From Amphritea sp. (GTDB lineage Bacteria > Pseudomonadota > Gammaproteobacteria > Pseudomonadales > Balneatricaceae), in assembly GCA_018067325.1 (NCBI GenBank), contig JAGPUU010000387.1, forward strand, positions 1 through 13,265: a DNA stretch of 13,265 nt. Reading direction: 5' to 3'. The stretch's first letter is position 1. Every line of letters begins with the position of its first letter. Below are positions 5,942 through 13,265 of this stretch, in pieces. The notes under the pieces are model-generated. The model was not told where the DNA came from. It made no database searches and worked only from the letters and a program-made list of their open reading frames with translations. A program made the position numbers and the translations under genes.

Positions 5942-8445
5942 GGTGTGGTTATCTTTCTTGATTGGTCAGGTGATTCTACCCGATTTGTCCGGGCAAGTTT
6001 AGAGAGTCTAAGGGCATTGCCAACTACAACTAAAGAGCTGGCAGACATCCCAATAGCAGCCATATAGGGGGCAATCATTCCCGTTGCGGCCAATGGAAGC
6101 GCAATCATATTGTAGAAGATTGCCCAGCCCAGATTCTGACGGATAATCTTTTGATTCTTTCTTGCCAGTTGCAGTGCCTGGGGTAAGCGTTGCAGTTCTC
6201 CTGATATCAGGACCGCGTCGGCATTGGTTTTAGCAAGGTCCGTGGCTGAGCCCATCGCAATTGACGTCTGCGCTCCAGCTAGAACTGGAATGTCATTGAT
6301 ACCGTCGCCAACCATAATGACTCGGGCCCCATTAGCTTGTAGAGACTGAATATGCTCTAGTTTTTGTTCCGGTGAAACGCCTGAAATAACATTTTTAATA
6401 CCTAGCTCTTCAGCAATATGACCGACAGCGGCAGAACTATCGCCCGTGAGCATCTCAACTTGCAAACCCATACGGGTTAGTAGATTCAAGGTGCTTTTAG
6501 CTTGTTTCCTCGGGGCGTCGCTCAATCCTATCCAAGCCACAGGTTCAGAGTCAGAAGCCAATAATAACCACTGCCCGTGGTTGTCTGGGGCGTCGTCGTA
6601 GCTGAGTGTTGTAGAGCAATGCTGGCTGGCAAAAGCGGGTTTGCCAATAAGGTAGCGTAGTCCATTCACCTGGCCCTCTAAACCTAATCCAACATGATTG
6701 GTTATTTCGGAAGCTTGAACTGGTTCCATGAGTTTTGCTTGTGTATGGAATGGTTTGGCAATTGGGTGTTCGGAGTGCGCTTCCAGGGCGCAGGCGATAG
6801 CCAACGTCTGTTCATAGCTTGATTGACCGAGGGGGATCACACTTTTCAGTGAAAGGTTGCCTTCTGTCAGGGTGCCTGTTTTATCGAAAACGATATGGGT
6901 CGCTTTAGCCAGACTTTCCAGTACATGACCTCGGGTAATTAGGAGGCCATTCTGGCGCAAGGTGCCAGTAGCAACGGTCAGTGCTGTTGGTGTTGCCAAT
7001 GATAGGGCGCAGGGGCAAGTAACAACAAGGACCGATAGGGTGATCCAAAATGCGTGTTCGGGTGCAATAAACCACCAGGTGATACCAACAACCAAAGCCG
7101 TTAATAAAACGGCAGCGACAAAATAGCCCGCTAGCTTATCGGCGATCTGGGCCGCTTTTGGTTTGTCTTCGTGGGCTCGCTCTAGAAGCCTGACAATGGC
7201 TGAAAGCTGAGTGGCTGCGCCGACCTGTGTGATTTCAATCTGCAGCGGGTTTTCAACATTGCATGTGCCGCCAACGATAGAATCTCCGCTGGCCTTGCTA
7301 ACAGGCAGATATTCACCGGTTAGCGCTGATTCATCAATACTGCTTTGACCTGTCAGAATGATGCCGTCAGCAGGTACAGTGTGTCCCGGTTTTACCAATA
7401 TCCGGTCGCCGATATTCAGGTCGGTGGCCGGAACCATTAACTCTTCACCATCCTTCAGTAGTGTTGCGCTGGCAGGCAATAGGTTAAGTAGCGAATTTCC
7501 TGCCCGGCCAGTTCGGTGTCTGGCTTTCATTTCCAGAAAACGACCGATCAGCAGAAAGAAAGTGAACATAGTGACTGAGTCATAATAGACTTCACCGGAA
7601 GCTGTCACGGTTGCCCATATGCTGGCTAGATAAGCCCCGCCAACCGCAAGTGACACTGGGACATCCATGGTCAGATGGCCGGTTTTAATATCACGAATAG
7701 CGGCGCTGAAAAAAGGGCGGGCGGAGTAGATGACAACCGGGGTAGCTAAAACAAAGCTTGCCCAGCGAATAAAATTGACTAGATGGTCTTCAATGCCCTG
7801 CATCTTACCCGCATAAAGAGCCATGGCTAGCATCATTACCTGCATGCAGAATACGCCGGCGATGCCGAGTCTTCGTGTTGCCTTGCGAGTTTCTGATGCC
7901 AGCATCTGCTCCTCTTTATCAGGATGGTAAGGATGACCCTGATAACCGATTCGGTAGATAGAGGTAAGAATACTACTCAGTTGAATCTCGTCATTATTCC
8001 AGCTTAGTTGAGCTCGATGATTAGTAAGATTTACTGAAGCCTTTGTTACGCCGGGCAGATTGCTTATATGATGTTCTAAAAGCCAGACACAGGCAGCGCA
8101 GGTAATACCTTCGATAACCAAGGCAGCCTGCTTAATACCATCCTCACTTTCTGAAACAAATGCTTTCTGTATAGAGGCTTGGTCATACAGGGCCAATTCG
8201 GCGAGTAACTGTTCAGGAATTGAAAGATCTGTAAACTCTGGTGAACGAGTTTCACCGGTACGGTGCTTATAGTAGTTCTCCAATCCACCATCTGAAATCG
8301 CTTGAGCGACAGCCTGACAGCCTGGGCAGCACATGCGCTGTGCTTTACCCTTGATCAGCGTGATAAAGTTGGAGTGAAGGGGGATATCAAGGCCGCAATG
8401 AAAGCAGCCTTGATCGTTGTTACCTGGTTCTTGTTGTGCGTTCAT
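5938..8445 (-). CDS. ccoI: CcoI, copper-exporting P1B-type ATPase for cbb3 assembly
   Basis: CcoI pumps copper across the inner membrane toward the periplasm, supplying the CuB site of the cbb3 oxidase. The 835-residue protein has a cysteine-rich N-terminal domain (C14-F-H-C17-G, and C39-C40-P-G-C43), as in CcoI/FixI ATPases. A heavy-metal-associated domain follows with GITC116AAC119. Eight hydrophobic segments contain the transport motif C477-P-C479. The catalytic parts are TGE at 376-378, D521KTGTLT (phosphorylated Asp), the SEHP motif at 558-561 with its His-Pro pair, and GDGIND at 713-718. All key residues are intact and the length is normal for FixI-type pumps. ccoI starts 9 bases after ccoH with no strong ribosome site of its own, suggesting coupling, and overlaps ccoS by 4 bases. 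FixI-type pumps transport slowly and serve oxidase assembly rather than copper detoxification (known of the family). Confidence 0.95.
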   Translation of the reverse strand: MNAQQEPGNNDQGCFHCGLDIPLHSNFITLIKGKAQRMCCPGCQAVAQAISDGGLENYYKHRTGETRSPEFTDLSIPEQLLAELALYDQASIQKAFVSESEDGIKQAALVIEGITCAACVWLLEHHISNLPGVTKASVNLTNHRAQLSWNNDEIQLSSILTSIYRIGYQGHPYHPDKEEQMLASETRKATRRLGIAGVFCMQVMMLAMALYAGKMQGIEDHLVNFIRWASFVLATPVVIYSARPFFSAAIRDIKTGHLTMDVPVSLAVGGAYLASIWATVTASGEVYYDSVTMFTFFLLIGRFLEMKARHRTGRAGNSLLNLLPASATLLKDGEELMVPATDLNIGDRILVKPGHTVPADGIILTGQSSIDESALTGEYLPVSKASGDSIVGGTCNVENPLQIEITQVGAATQLSAIVRLLERAHEDKPKAAQIADKLAGYFVAAVLLTALVVGITWWFIAPEHAFWITLSVLVVTCPCALSLATPTALTVATGTLRQNGLLITRGHVLESLAKATHIVFDKTGTLTEGNLSLKSVIPLGQSSYEQTLAIACALEAHSEHPIAKPFHTQAKLMEPVQASEITNHVGLGLEGQVNGLRYLIGKPAFASQHCSTTLSYDDAPDNHGQWLLLASDSEPVAWIGLSDAPRKQAKSTLNLLTRMGLQVEMLTGDSSAAVGHIAEELGIKNVISGVSPEQKLEHIQSLQANGARVIMVGDGINDIPVLAGAQTSIAMGSATDLAKTNADAVLISGELQRLPQALQLARKNQKIIRQNLGWAIFYNMIALPLAATGMIAPYMAAIGMSASSLVVVGNALRLSKLARTNRVESPDQSRKITTP

Positions 8446-8454
8446 GAATGGCGT

Positions 8455-8961
8455 TTACTCGGAGCCGAGCTTAAAAATTTGCTCATCGTAAGGTGGCTCA
8501 ACTTCAAGCCTTAGTTGCCATGCTTTACCCTCAGGCTGAATAATCAGAAACTTTCTGCCTTTCAGGGTTTTATCGAGAGAGCCTGCATAATATCCCGGCT
8601 GTAATTCACGTAGCGACACCAGAATATCCAGAGATGCTCTGGATGGATGGCCAATGACCAGTTCCAGCTGAGAGGGCAGTAAGTTGCCATTCGAGCTTTT
8701 GAGTTTAACAACGACGTCGCCGGTTAGCTGGTCCAACTTAAGATCGCCATACAAACCCATGGTGCGGGCTGCTTCAATGCTAGAGTTATCCGCATGAAAA
8801 GCCTTGGCTTTTTTGGTGTATTCATCAAGTACAACGCCATCATTAGTGACGATAGAGGCGGTGATATAGACCGTAGAGTAGAGTACTGTGGCGATTAGAG
8901 GTGCCAAAATAAACCACAACCAAGGTTGTTTGTACCAGGGGCCGATTTGTTGGGTAGTCAT
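8455..8961 (-). CDS. ccoH: CcoH (FixH family), cbb3 oxidase assembly protein
   Basis: This is a 168-residue protein with one N-terminal membrane anchor (about residues 14-38, rich in Trp/Leu/Ile) preceded by GPWYKQPWLWF, the usual FixH opening. A periplasmic domain follows, starting near DEYTKKAKAFHADNS and ending with GRKFLIIQPEG and WQLRLEVEPPY. FixH/CcoH binds the cbb3 complex during assembly and stabilises it. A clear AAGGA lies 5 bases before the ATG. Just upstream is a strong terminator whose U-run reaches within about 12 bases of the start codon, so expression depends on read-through from ccoG or on an unseen promoter. CcoI follows after 9 bases. FixH proteins are poorly conserved, so the call leans on context as well as sequence. 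Confidence 0.9.
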   Translation of the reverse strand: MTTQQIGPWYKQPWLWFILAPLIATVLYSTVYITASIVTNDGVVLDEYTKKAKAFHADNSSIEAARTMGLYGDLKLDQLTGDVVVKLKSSNGNLLPSQLELVIGHPSRASLDILVSLRELQPGYYAGSLDKTLKGRKFLIIQPEGKAWQLRLEVEPPYDEQIFKLGSE

Positions 8962-8973
8962 AGGATTCCTTAT

Positions 8974-9016
8974 AAAAAAAGAAATAGCTGCTCGGAGATA
9001 ATTCCGGCAGCTATTT
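8974..9016 (-). terminator. strong intrinsic terminator between ccoG and ccoH
   Basis: The inverted arms AAATAGCTGC (8982-8991) and GCAGCTATTT (9007-9016) extend inward through CGGA/TCCG, giving a 14-pair stem with one bulged base and a small loop. On the minus strand it is followed by CTTTTTTTAT from the A-run at 8974-8980. This is a textbook intrinsic terminator, 34 bases after the ccoG stop codon. The U-run directly abuts the ccoH ribosome binding site. Confidence 0.85.
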
Positions 9017-9049
9017 TAACTCAGTCGGCTAGGGGAGGATAGGCTTTGC

Positions 9050-10465
9050 TTAGCGCGCAACCGGACCGATAAACCGGTTTTCCTCGTTAATCAGAATGCT
9101 CTCATCATCTAAAGCCTGAACCCGAAACATAATGTCGTAGTTCGGGCGCTCTAGAAAGCGAGGATCTGCCTGTAGACTTACAGGATGATCAAGTAGTTCG
9201 CCAGCGCGAATCAGTACTTCACTATCCCCAGACATGGTCAGCCCTTCAACACCTGTTACTTGGATGCTAAAACGATGATCATCCTGAGACTTATTCGCAA
9301 GTTTGAGAGTGTATACGTTTTCTATCATGCCGTTGGACGCTTCAACATAAAGTTGACCTCGGTCACGAAGTATATCGACTTCAAGTGGAATTCTGCTGTA
9401 TAGGGTGTAGCTGAAGGCGATAAACATGGCGCAGATGGCAATGAAATAACCGATCAGACGAGGGCGTAGGATATGAGTTTTTCCGCCTTCCAATGCATGC
9501 TCTGTGGTATAGCGAACAAGACCGCGCTCGTAGCCCATGCGATCCATAATATCATCACAAGCATCGACACAAGCACCGCAGGCAACGCACTCGTATTGCA
9601 GACCGTCTCTGATATCAATACCTACTGGGCAGACGTGAACACAGTTGTCGCAGTCGATACAGTCGCCTAGGCCATCTGCTTTGTAATCAGCGTTTTTCTT
9701 ACGCTTACCCCGATTTTCACCGCGGATATCATCATACGAGATAACCAGAGTGTCCTGATCAAACATGACGCTCTGAAAGCGGGCGTATGGGCACATGTAG
9801 ATACAGACCTGTTCGCGCAACCAGCCAGCATTAGCGTAGGTCGCTACCGTCAGGAAGCCGATCCACCAGGTTTCCCAGGGACCAAGATTCCAGACGAGGA
9901 CTGAAGGTGCAAGTTCGCGAATGGGGGTGAAGTAACCAACGAAAGCAACAGCTGATGCTGCTGCAATAGTTATCCAAAGAAAGTGCTTAGCGGCCTTTCT
10001 AATAATTTTGTTACCGCTCCAGGGAGCTTTATCAAGACGCATGCGCTGATTTCGATCACCTTCACTGATGCGTTCCGCCCAGATGAAGAACCAGGTCCAG
10101 ACAAATTGAGGGCAGGCGTAACCACACCATAAGCGTCCGGCAAATACGGTGACAAAGAAAAGCACAAAGGCAAGAATAATCAGTAACCAGGACAGGAGCA
10201 TGAAGTCCTGTGGCCAAAAGGTAAAATTAAAGATGTTGAACTGTCGGCGAGGCAGATCAAAAAGAATAGCCTGATGGCCGTCCCACTGAATCCAGGAAAA
10301 ACCGTAAAACATAGCCAGCATCATGAAGCCGGATACTGTCCGTAAATTTTTAAAAAAGCCTTTATAAAACTTTACATGAATATGTTCACGTTTGGCATAT
10401 AAGTCGTACTTTTCATCCCCCTTGTTGCCCTTTGGGGTTACATCCTTAACTGGTATTTGATTCAT
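9050..10465 (-). CDS. ccoG: CcoG, cbb3 copper-maturation iron-sulfur protein (FixG/RdxA family)
   Basis: CcoG is an inner-membrane iron-sulfur protein that reduces copper during cbb3 oxidase maturation (known of the family). The 471-residue protein has several N-terminal membrane helices with the NapH-like motif C114-G-Y-A-C118-P, and a second pair C221-I-Y-M-C225-P. Two ferredoxin-type 4Fe-4S sets follow: C269-x2-C-x2-C-x3-C279 ending in P, and C293-x2-C-x2-C-x3-C303. Then come another membrane helix near 338-360 and an immunoglobulin-like C-terminal domain ending ENRFIGPV. I choose the ATG at 10465-10463 because TGAGGA lies about 5 bases before it and the protein then starts MNQIPVKDVTP. 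The frame extends to a TTG at 10483 and an ATG at 10480, which lack ribosome sites. It has its own predicted promoter and terminators on both sides. Confidence 0.95.
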   Translation of the reverse strand: MNQIPVKDVTPKGNKGDEKYDLYAKREHIHVKFYKGFFKNLRTVSGFMMLAMFYGFSWIQWDGHQAILFDLPRRQFNIFNFTFWPQDFMLLSWLLIILAFVLFFVTVFAGRLWCGYACPQFVWTWFFIWAERISEGDRNQRMRLDKAPWSGNKIIRKAAKHFLWITIAAASAVAFVGYFTPIRELAPSVLVWNLGPWETWWIGFLTVATYANAGWLREQVCIYMCPYARFQSVMFDQDTLVISYDDIRGENRGKRKKNADYKADGLGDCIDCDNCVHVCPVGIDIRDGLQYECVACGACVDACDDIMDRMGYERGLVRYTTEHALEGGKTHILRPRLIGYFIAICAMFIAFSYTLYSRIPLEVDILRDRGQLYVEASNGMIENVYTLKLANKSQDDHRFSIQVTGVEGLTMSGDSEVLIRAGELLDHPVSLQADPRFLERPNYDIMFRVQALDDESILINEENRFIGPVAR

Positions 10466-10541
10466 ACCATTCCTCACCATCAAGTAGTCGTAATTCTGCC
10501 ATCAAAACCAAGCCATTCAAGGTTTATTAGCGATTTTGAAT

Positions 10542-10569
10542 ATTATACCCGGTTTGTAGCAGTAGTTAA
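10542..10569 (-). promoter_or_regulatory. predicted sigma70 promoter of ccoG
   Basis: On the minus strand TTAACT (10569-10564) and a perfect TATAAT (10547-10542) are separated by 16 bases, giving a start near 10535 and a leader of about 70 bases before the ccoG ATG. It lies just past the ccoP terminator, so ccoG can be transcribed separately from ccoNOQP. No FNR box is seen near it. Confidence 0.55.
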
Positions 10570-10580
10570 GCTGAAGCACA

Positions 10581-10618
10581 AAAAAAGGCGATATGATTTT
10601 AATCATATCGCCTTTTTT
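10581..10618. terminator. strong palindromic terminator after ccoP
   Basis: AAAAAAGGCGATATGATT (10581-10598) and AATCATATCGCCTTTTTT (10601-10618) are perfect 18-base inverted arms around TT. The hairpin GGCGATATGATT/AATCATATCGCC is flanked by six A and six T, so it can end transcription from either strand. On the minus strand it lies 13 bases after the ccoP stop codon and closes the ccoNOQP unit. No gene converges on it from the plus side. Confidence 0.9.
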
Positions 10619-10631
10619 ATTGATCTGAGCC

Positions 10632-11519
10632 TTACTTGTTAGAGAGGCTGTACACGTAAGCAGTGATAAGTTGAATCTTATCATCGCTGAGTAGATCTTT
10701 ATGTGCTGGCATAACACCATTCCGACCGGTACGGATTGTGTGACTTACTTTCTCGAAAGTAGAACCATACAACCAGATGTTGTCAGTCAGGTCAGGTGCA
10801 CCCAATGCCTGGGTGCCTTTACCATCTGCACCGTGACAAGCTGTACACAGGGCCTGGAACTGTTGCTCGCCGCGAACAGCTGCATCAGCATCGTGATTGG
10901 CGCTGCTCAATGACATAACGTAGTTAGTCACATCGCGAACACCTTCTTCACCCAGAACCGCACCCCAAGGTGGCATTGCACCCTGGCGACCATTGGCAAT
11001 AGTCTGCTGGATAGTTGCCGGAGCACCACCATACAGCCAATCACTATCGGTCAGGTTAGGGAAGCCGTGTGCGCCAGCGCCAGTGGCACCGTGACACAGT
11101 GAGCAGTTGTTGGCAAACATACGCTGACCCATTTTCAGGCCTTCAGGCTGAGCCTGTAGGTCTTCAACGGACATAGTTGCGTACTTAGCGAAAATAGGTT
11201 TGTAAACCTCTTCCGCATGCGCCATCTCTTCTTCCCACTGGTTTGCAGACGTCCAGCCCAGAACTCCTTTGAAGTTACCTAAGCCGGGGTAGAGGGTCAG
11301 ATAAACTAAGCCGAAGATAATGGTTGCAACAAACATGTTCAACCACCAGCTTGGCAAAGGATTATCGTACTCTTCAATCCCGTCAAAAGAGTGACCCAGA
11401 GTTTCCTCGGTCGCTTCTTTGTGCGGCTCGCTGCGGCGGGTAGCCAGCAACAACCATGCACATCCTAATATAACTGCAAGTGTGATTACAGTTATCCATG
11501 CGCTCCAAAAAGCACTCAT
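10632..11519 (-). CDS. ccoP: CcoP, di-heme cytochrome c subunit of cbb3 oxidase
   Basis: CcoP is the membrane-bound di-heme c subunit that receives electrons from soluble cytochromes and passes them to CcoO and CcoN. The 295-residue protein has two membrane helices (about 5-26 and 57-77), the longer form seen in Pseudomonas-type CcoP. Two periplasmic class I cytochrome domains follow, with heme sites C139-S-L-C142-H143 and C225-T-A-C228-H229. The probable axial methionines are M182 (AMPPW) and M270 (VMPAH). Repeated WLYG segments at 161-164 and 249-252 show the internal duplication. It overlaps ccoQ by 4 bases (ATGA). Family length and motifs are complete, with nothing missing. Confidence 0.97.
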   Translation of the reverse strand: MSAFWSAWITVITLAVILGCAWLLLATRRSEPHKEATEETLGHSFDGIEEYDNPLPSWWLNMFVATIIFGLVYLTLYPGLGNFKGVLGWTSANQWEEEMAHAEEVYKPIFAKYATMSVEDLQAQPEGLKMGQRMFANNCSLCHGATGAGAHGFPNLTDSDWLYGGAPATIQQTIANGRQGAMPPWGAVLGEEGVRDVTNYVMSLSSANHDADAAVRGEQQFQALCTACHGADGKGTQALGAPDLTDNIWLYGSTFEKVSHTIRTGRNGVMPAHKDLLSDDKIQLITAYVYSLSNK

Positions 11520-11701
11520 TGTTCTTTTCTCCCGTTATCAGTTCCTAGCGTCCGCTGATCCTGCTCGTCATCTTCGAAAGGCAGGTTAGATGCCTCCTCA
11601 AAGCCTTTGCGGTTACCCGGTAGTAAGACCCAGATAAAGAGTAAGATAAAGGTGATCAACATCAGCACCGGAAGGTAAGGACCGTAAACTTCGTAGCTCA
11701 C
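11516..11701 (-). CDS. ccoQ: CcoQ, small cbb3 oxidase subunit
   Basis: This is a 61-residue protein with a single membrane helix (about 10-28, PVLMLITFILLFIWVLL), followed by LPGNRKGFEEASNLPFEDDE, the typical CcoQ tail. CcoQ stabilises the cbb3 complex, helping CcoP association in some species. The start codon is GTG at 11701-11699. It begins 6 bases after the ccoO stop and its stop overlaps the ccoP start by 4 bases. Family identity rests on size, helix position, the PGNRKGFEEA segment and its place between ccoO and ccoP. Confidence 0.93.
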   Translation of the reverse strand: MSYEVYGPYLPVLMLITFILLFIWVLLPGNRKGFEEASNLPFEDDEQDQRTLGTDNGRKEQ

Positions 11702-11707
11702 TCTGGA

Positions 11708-12328
11708 TTACCGCTTGTTGTTGTAAACAGAGTGGGTTTTGCCAAGGGCCTGAAGGTATGAAACCAGAGCATCAATCTCTGCTTTTCCTTCAACCTGTTC
11801 CTTAGCAGCTGCAGCTTCTTCCTCGGTGTATGGAACACCAAGTTTAGCCAGAACCCGCATCTTAGTTGCAGTGTCTTTACCTGTCAGCTTGTTTTCAAAC
11901 AGCCAAGGGTAGGACGGCATCTTAGACTCAGGTACCACATCGCGTGGGTTATACAGGTGTGCACGATGCCAGTCATCACTGTAGCGACCACCGACCCGGG
12001 CCAGATCTGGACCGGTACGTTTGGAGCCCCATAGGAATGGGTGTTCCCAAACTTGCTCGTTGGCAGTTGAGTAGTGACCGTAGCGCTCAGTTTCTGCACG
12101 GAAAGGACGAATCATCTGGGAATGACATACGTTACAGCCTTCACGGATGTAAATGTCGCGCCCTTCAAGTTCAAGCGCAGTATATGTACGCAGACCTTCG
12201 ATTGGCTTAGTTGTCGAATTGCTAAAGAACAGAGGTACGATTTCAGCAAGACCACCACCACTGATCACCAGGATGATCAGCAGGATCATGATGCCAACAT
12301 TCTTTTCAATCGTTTCGTGTTTGATCAT
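11708..12328 (-). CDS. ccoO: CcoO, mono-heme cytochrome c subunit of cbb3 oxidase
   Basis: This is a 206-residue protein with one N-terminal anchor (about 11-35) and a periplasmic cytochrome c domain. The heme c site is C65-N-V-C68-H69, in the family segment [18 protein letters not shown]. The probable axial methionine is M137 in [11 protein letters not shown]. The segments [16 protein letters not shown] and [19 protein letters not shown] are CcoO signatures. CcoO passes electrons from the CcoP hemes to heme b in CcoN. It starts 21 bases after the ccoN stop, with ccoQ 6 bases downstream, so it is inside the ccoNOQP unit. Length is normal (about 200-240 aa). Confidence 0.97.
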   Translation of the reverse strand: MIKHETIEKNVGIMILLIILVISGGGLAEIVPLFFSNSTTKPIEGLRTYTALELEGRDIYIREGCNVCHSQMIRPFRAETERYGHYSTANEQVWEHPFLWGSKRTGPDLARVGGRYSDDWHRAHLYNPRDVVPESKMPSYPWLFENKLTGKDTATKMRVLAKLGVPYTEEEAAAAKEQVEGKAEIDALVSYLQALGKTHSVYNNKR

Positions 12329-12349
12329 TTCAATATGCTCCTCTGATCC

Positions 12350-13265
12350 TTAAGCTGCTTGCGCAGAAGCGTTAGCTGCAGGAGCTGTGCTGTCTTTGCG
12401 TACAGTCTGCCAAACGTTGTATGCCATTAACAGCATGCCAGTTAGGAAGAAAGCACCGCCCAGAGCACGAACGAAGAAACCAGGATGACTTGCTTCCAGT
12501 GCTTCAACGAAGCTGTAAGTTAGGGTGCCGTCCTCGTTAACTGCGCGCCACATCAGGCCTTGCAGGATACCGTTAACCCACATCGCGCAGATGTAAAGTA
12601 CAGTACCGATAGTTGCCAGCCAGAAGTGGGTATTTACCAATGCCATGCTCGCCATTTGAGCTTTGCCCCAAAGACGTGGAATCATGTGGTAAACCGCACC
12701 GATAGAGATCATCGCAACCCAGCCCAAAGCACCCGCATGTACGTGACCGATAGTCCAGTCAGTGTAGTGGGATAGAGCGTTTACGGTCTTGATTGACATC
12801 ATCGGGCCTTCAAAGGTAGACATACCATAGAAAGACAGAGAAACAACCAGGAAGCGCAATACAGGGTCTGTGCGTAGCTTATGCCAAGCGCCGGATAGCG
12901 TCATCATACCGTTGATCATACCGCCCCAAGAAGGCGCCAGCAGAACCAAAGACATAACCATTGCTACAGACTGAGTCCAGTCAGGCAGGGCAGTGTAGTG
13001 CAGGTGATGACCACCAGCCCACATATAAGTCGCAATCAGTGCCCAGAAGTGAACAACTGACAGACGGTAGGAATAAATTGGACGCTCAGCCTGCTTCGGT
13101 ACGAAATAATACATCATACCCAGGAAGCCTGCGGTCAAGAAGAAACCTACAGCGTTATGTCCATACCACCACTGAACCATCGCATCTACAGCACCCGGAT
13201 AAACCGAGTAAGACTTGAACAGAGATACAGGCATTGCTGCGCTGTTTACAATGTGCAGTACAGCA
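12350..13265 (-). CDS. ccoN: CcoN, catalytic subunit of cbb3 cytochrome oxidase (C-terminal part, 5' end beyond the window)
   Basis: The minus-strand frame is open from the window edge to a stop at 12352-12350. Its 305 visible codons are about two thirds of a CcoN (about 475 aa), starting at the [14 protein letters not shown] segment. CcoN reduces O2 to water at a heme b3-CuB site. Ligands can be read by alignment to the P. stutzeri structure numbering: the CuB His of YGHNAVGFF (codon at 13159), the pair GGHH (13009 and 13006), the cross-linked Tyr six residues before that pair (13027), the heme b3 His and heme b His of GHVHAG (12745 and 12739). The tail ends in an Ala-rich stretch. The internal Met codon at 13234 is not the start. 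The promoter, where further FNR boxes would be expected, lies outside. Confidence 0.97.
   Translation of the reverse strand, partial: AVLHIVNSAAMPVSLFKSYSVYPGAVDAMVQWWYGHNAVGFFLTAGFLGMMYYFVPKQAERPIYSYRLSVVHFWALIATYMWAGGHHLHYTALPDWTQSVAMVMSLVLLAPSWGGMINGMMTLSGAWHKLRTDPVLRFLVVSLSFYGMSTFEGPMMSIKTVNALSHYTDWTIGHVHAGALGWVAMISIGAVYHMIPRLWGKAQMASMALVNTHFWLATIGTVLYICAMWVNGILQGLMWRAVNEDGTLTYSFVEALEASHPGFFVRALGGAFFLTGMLLMAYNVWQTVRKDSTAPAANASAQAA

Noticed and set aside
7358..7585. Plus-strand open frame of 75 codons inside ccoI
   Set aside because: Antisense to a fully conserved ATPase domain, with Ser/Arg-rich composition typical of a shadow frame.
8351..8366. FNR-like TTGATCAGCGTGATAA inside ccoI
   Set aside because: The spacing between half sites is wrong and the second half is incomplete; it lies within coding sequence.
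8303..8406. Extra N-terminal cysteine cluster of CcoI (CFHCG and CCPGC) considered as a novel metal site
   Set aside because: This cysteine-rich N-terminal domain is usual in CcoI/FixI-type ATPases.

Overview
The window looks like chromosomal DNA from a marine gammaproteobacterium, probably of the Oceanospirillaceae (Neptuniibacter/Amphritea/Neptunomonas type) or a relative of Pseudomonas. This rests on protein resemblance and on gene order: from memory, ccoNOQP - ccoGHIS - TauE/SafE-like - hemN - anr/fnr - apt matches the Pseudomonas aeruginosa arrangement. All 15 supported genes lie on the minus strand, so transcription runs from the right end to the left.

Right to left, the window starts inside ccoN (5' end missing), followed by ccoO, ccoQ and ccoP. 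These encode the cbb3-type high-affinity terminal oxidase. A very strong palindromic terminator (10581-10618) closes that unit. Next come ccoG with its own predicted promoter, a second strong terminator (8974-9016) just before ccoH, then ccoH, ccoI, ccoS and a TauE/SafE (UreH_2-like) membrane protein, the last three joined by ATGA overlaps. This second block supplies copper transport and assembly of the oxidase.

hemN follows, encoding the oxygen-independent coproporphyrinogen III oxidase. It is preceded by a perfect FNR/Anr box and a consensus -10 at class II activator spacing. Then comes fnr/anr itself, with all four iron-sulfur cysteines and its own sigma70-like promoter, and then apt (purine salvage). 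The respiratory part therefore forms one low-oxygen module: oxidase, its copper and heme supply, and the oxygen-sensing regulator that probably drives it.

Left of apt and its terminator the content changes. A two-gene operon encodes an exported alpha/beta hydrolase and an exported thioredoxin-fold protein (CSYC), preceded by two adjacent AT-rich inverted repeats that look like an operator. This pair is the least understood part of the window. The left edge holds the N-terminal half of rdgC, running off the window.

No tRNA, rRNA, CRISPR, insertion sequence or phage gene was seen, and no gene-free stretch exceeds 300 bases. The largest, 1872-2120, holds the apt terminator and the inverted repeats. 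The cco-hemN-fnr-apt section is well-known biology. I do not see a clear new multi-gene system, only the hydrolase/thioredoxin pair and some regulatory details worth checking.
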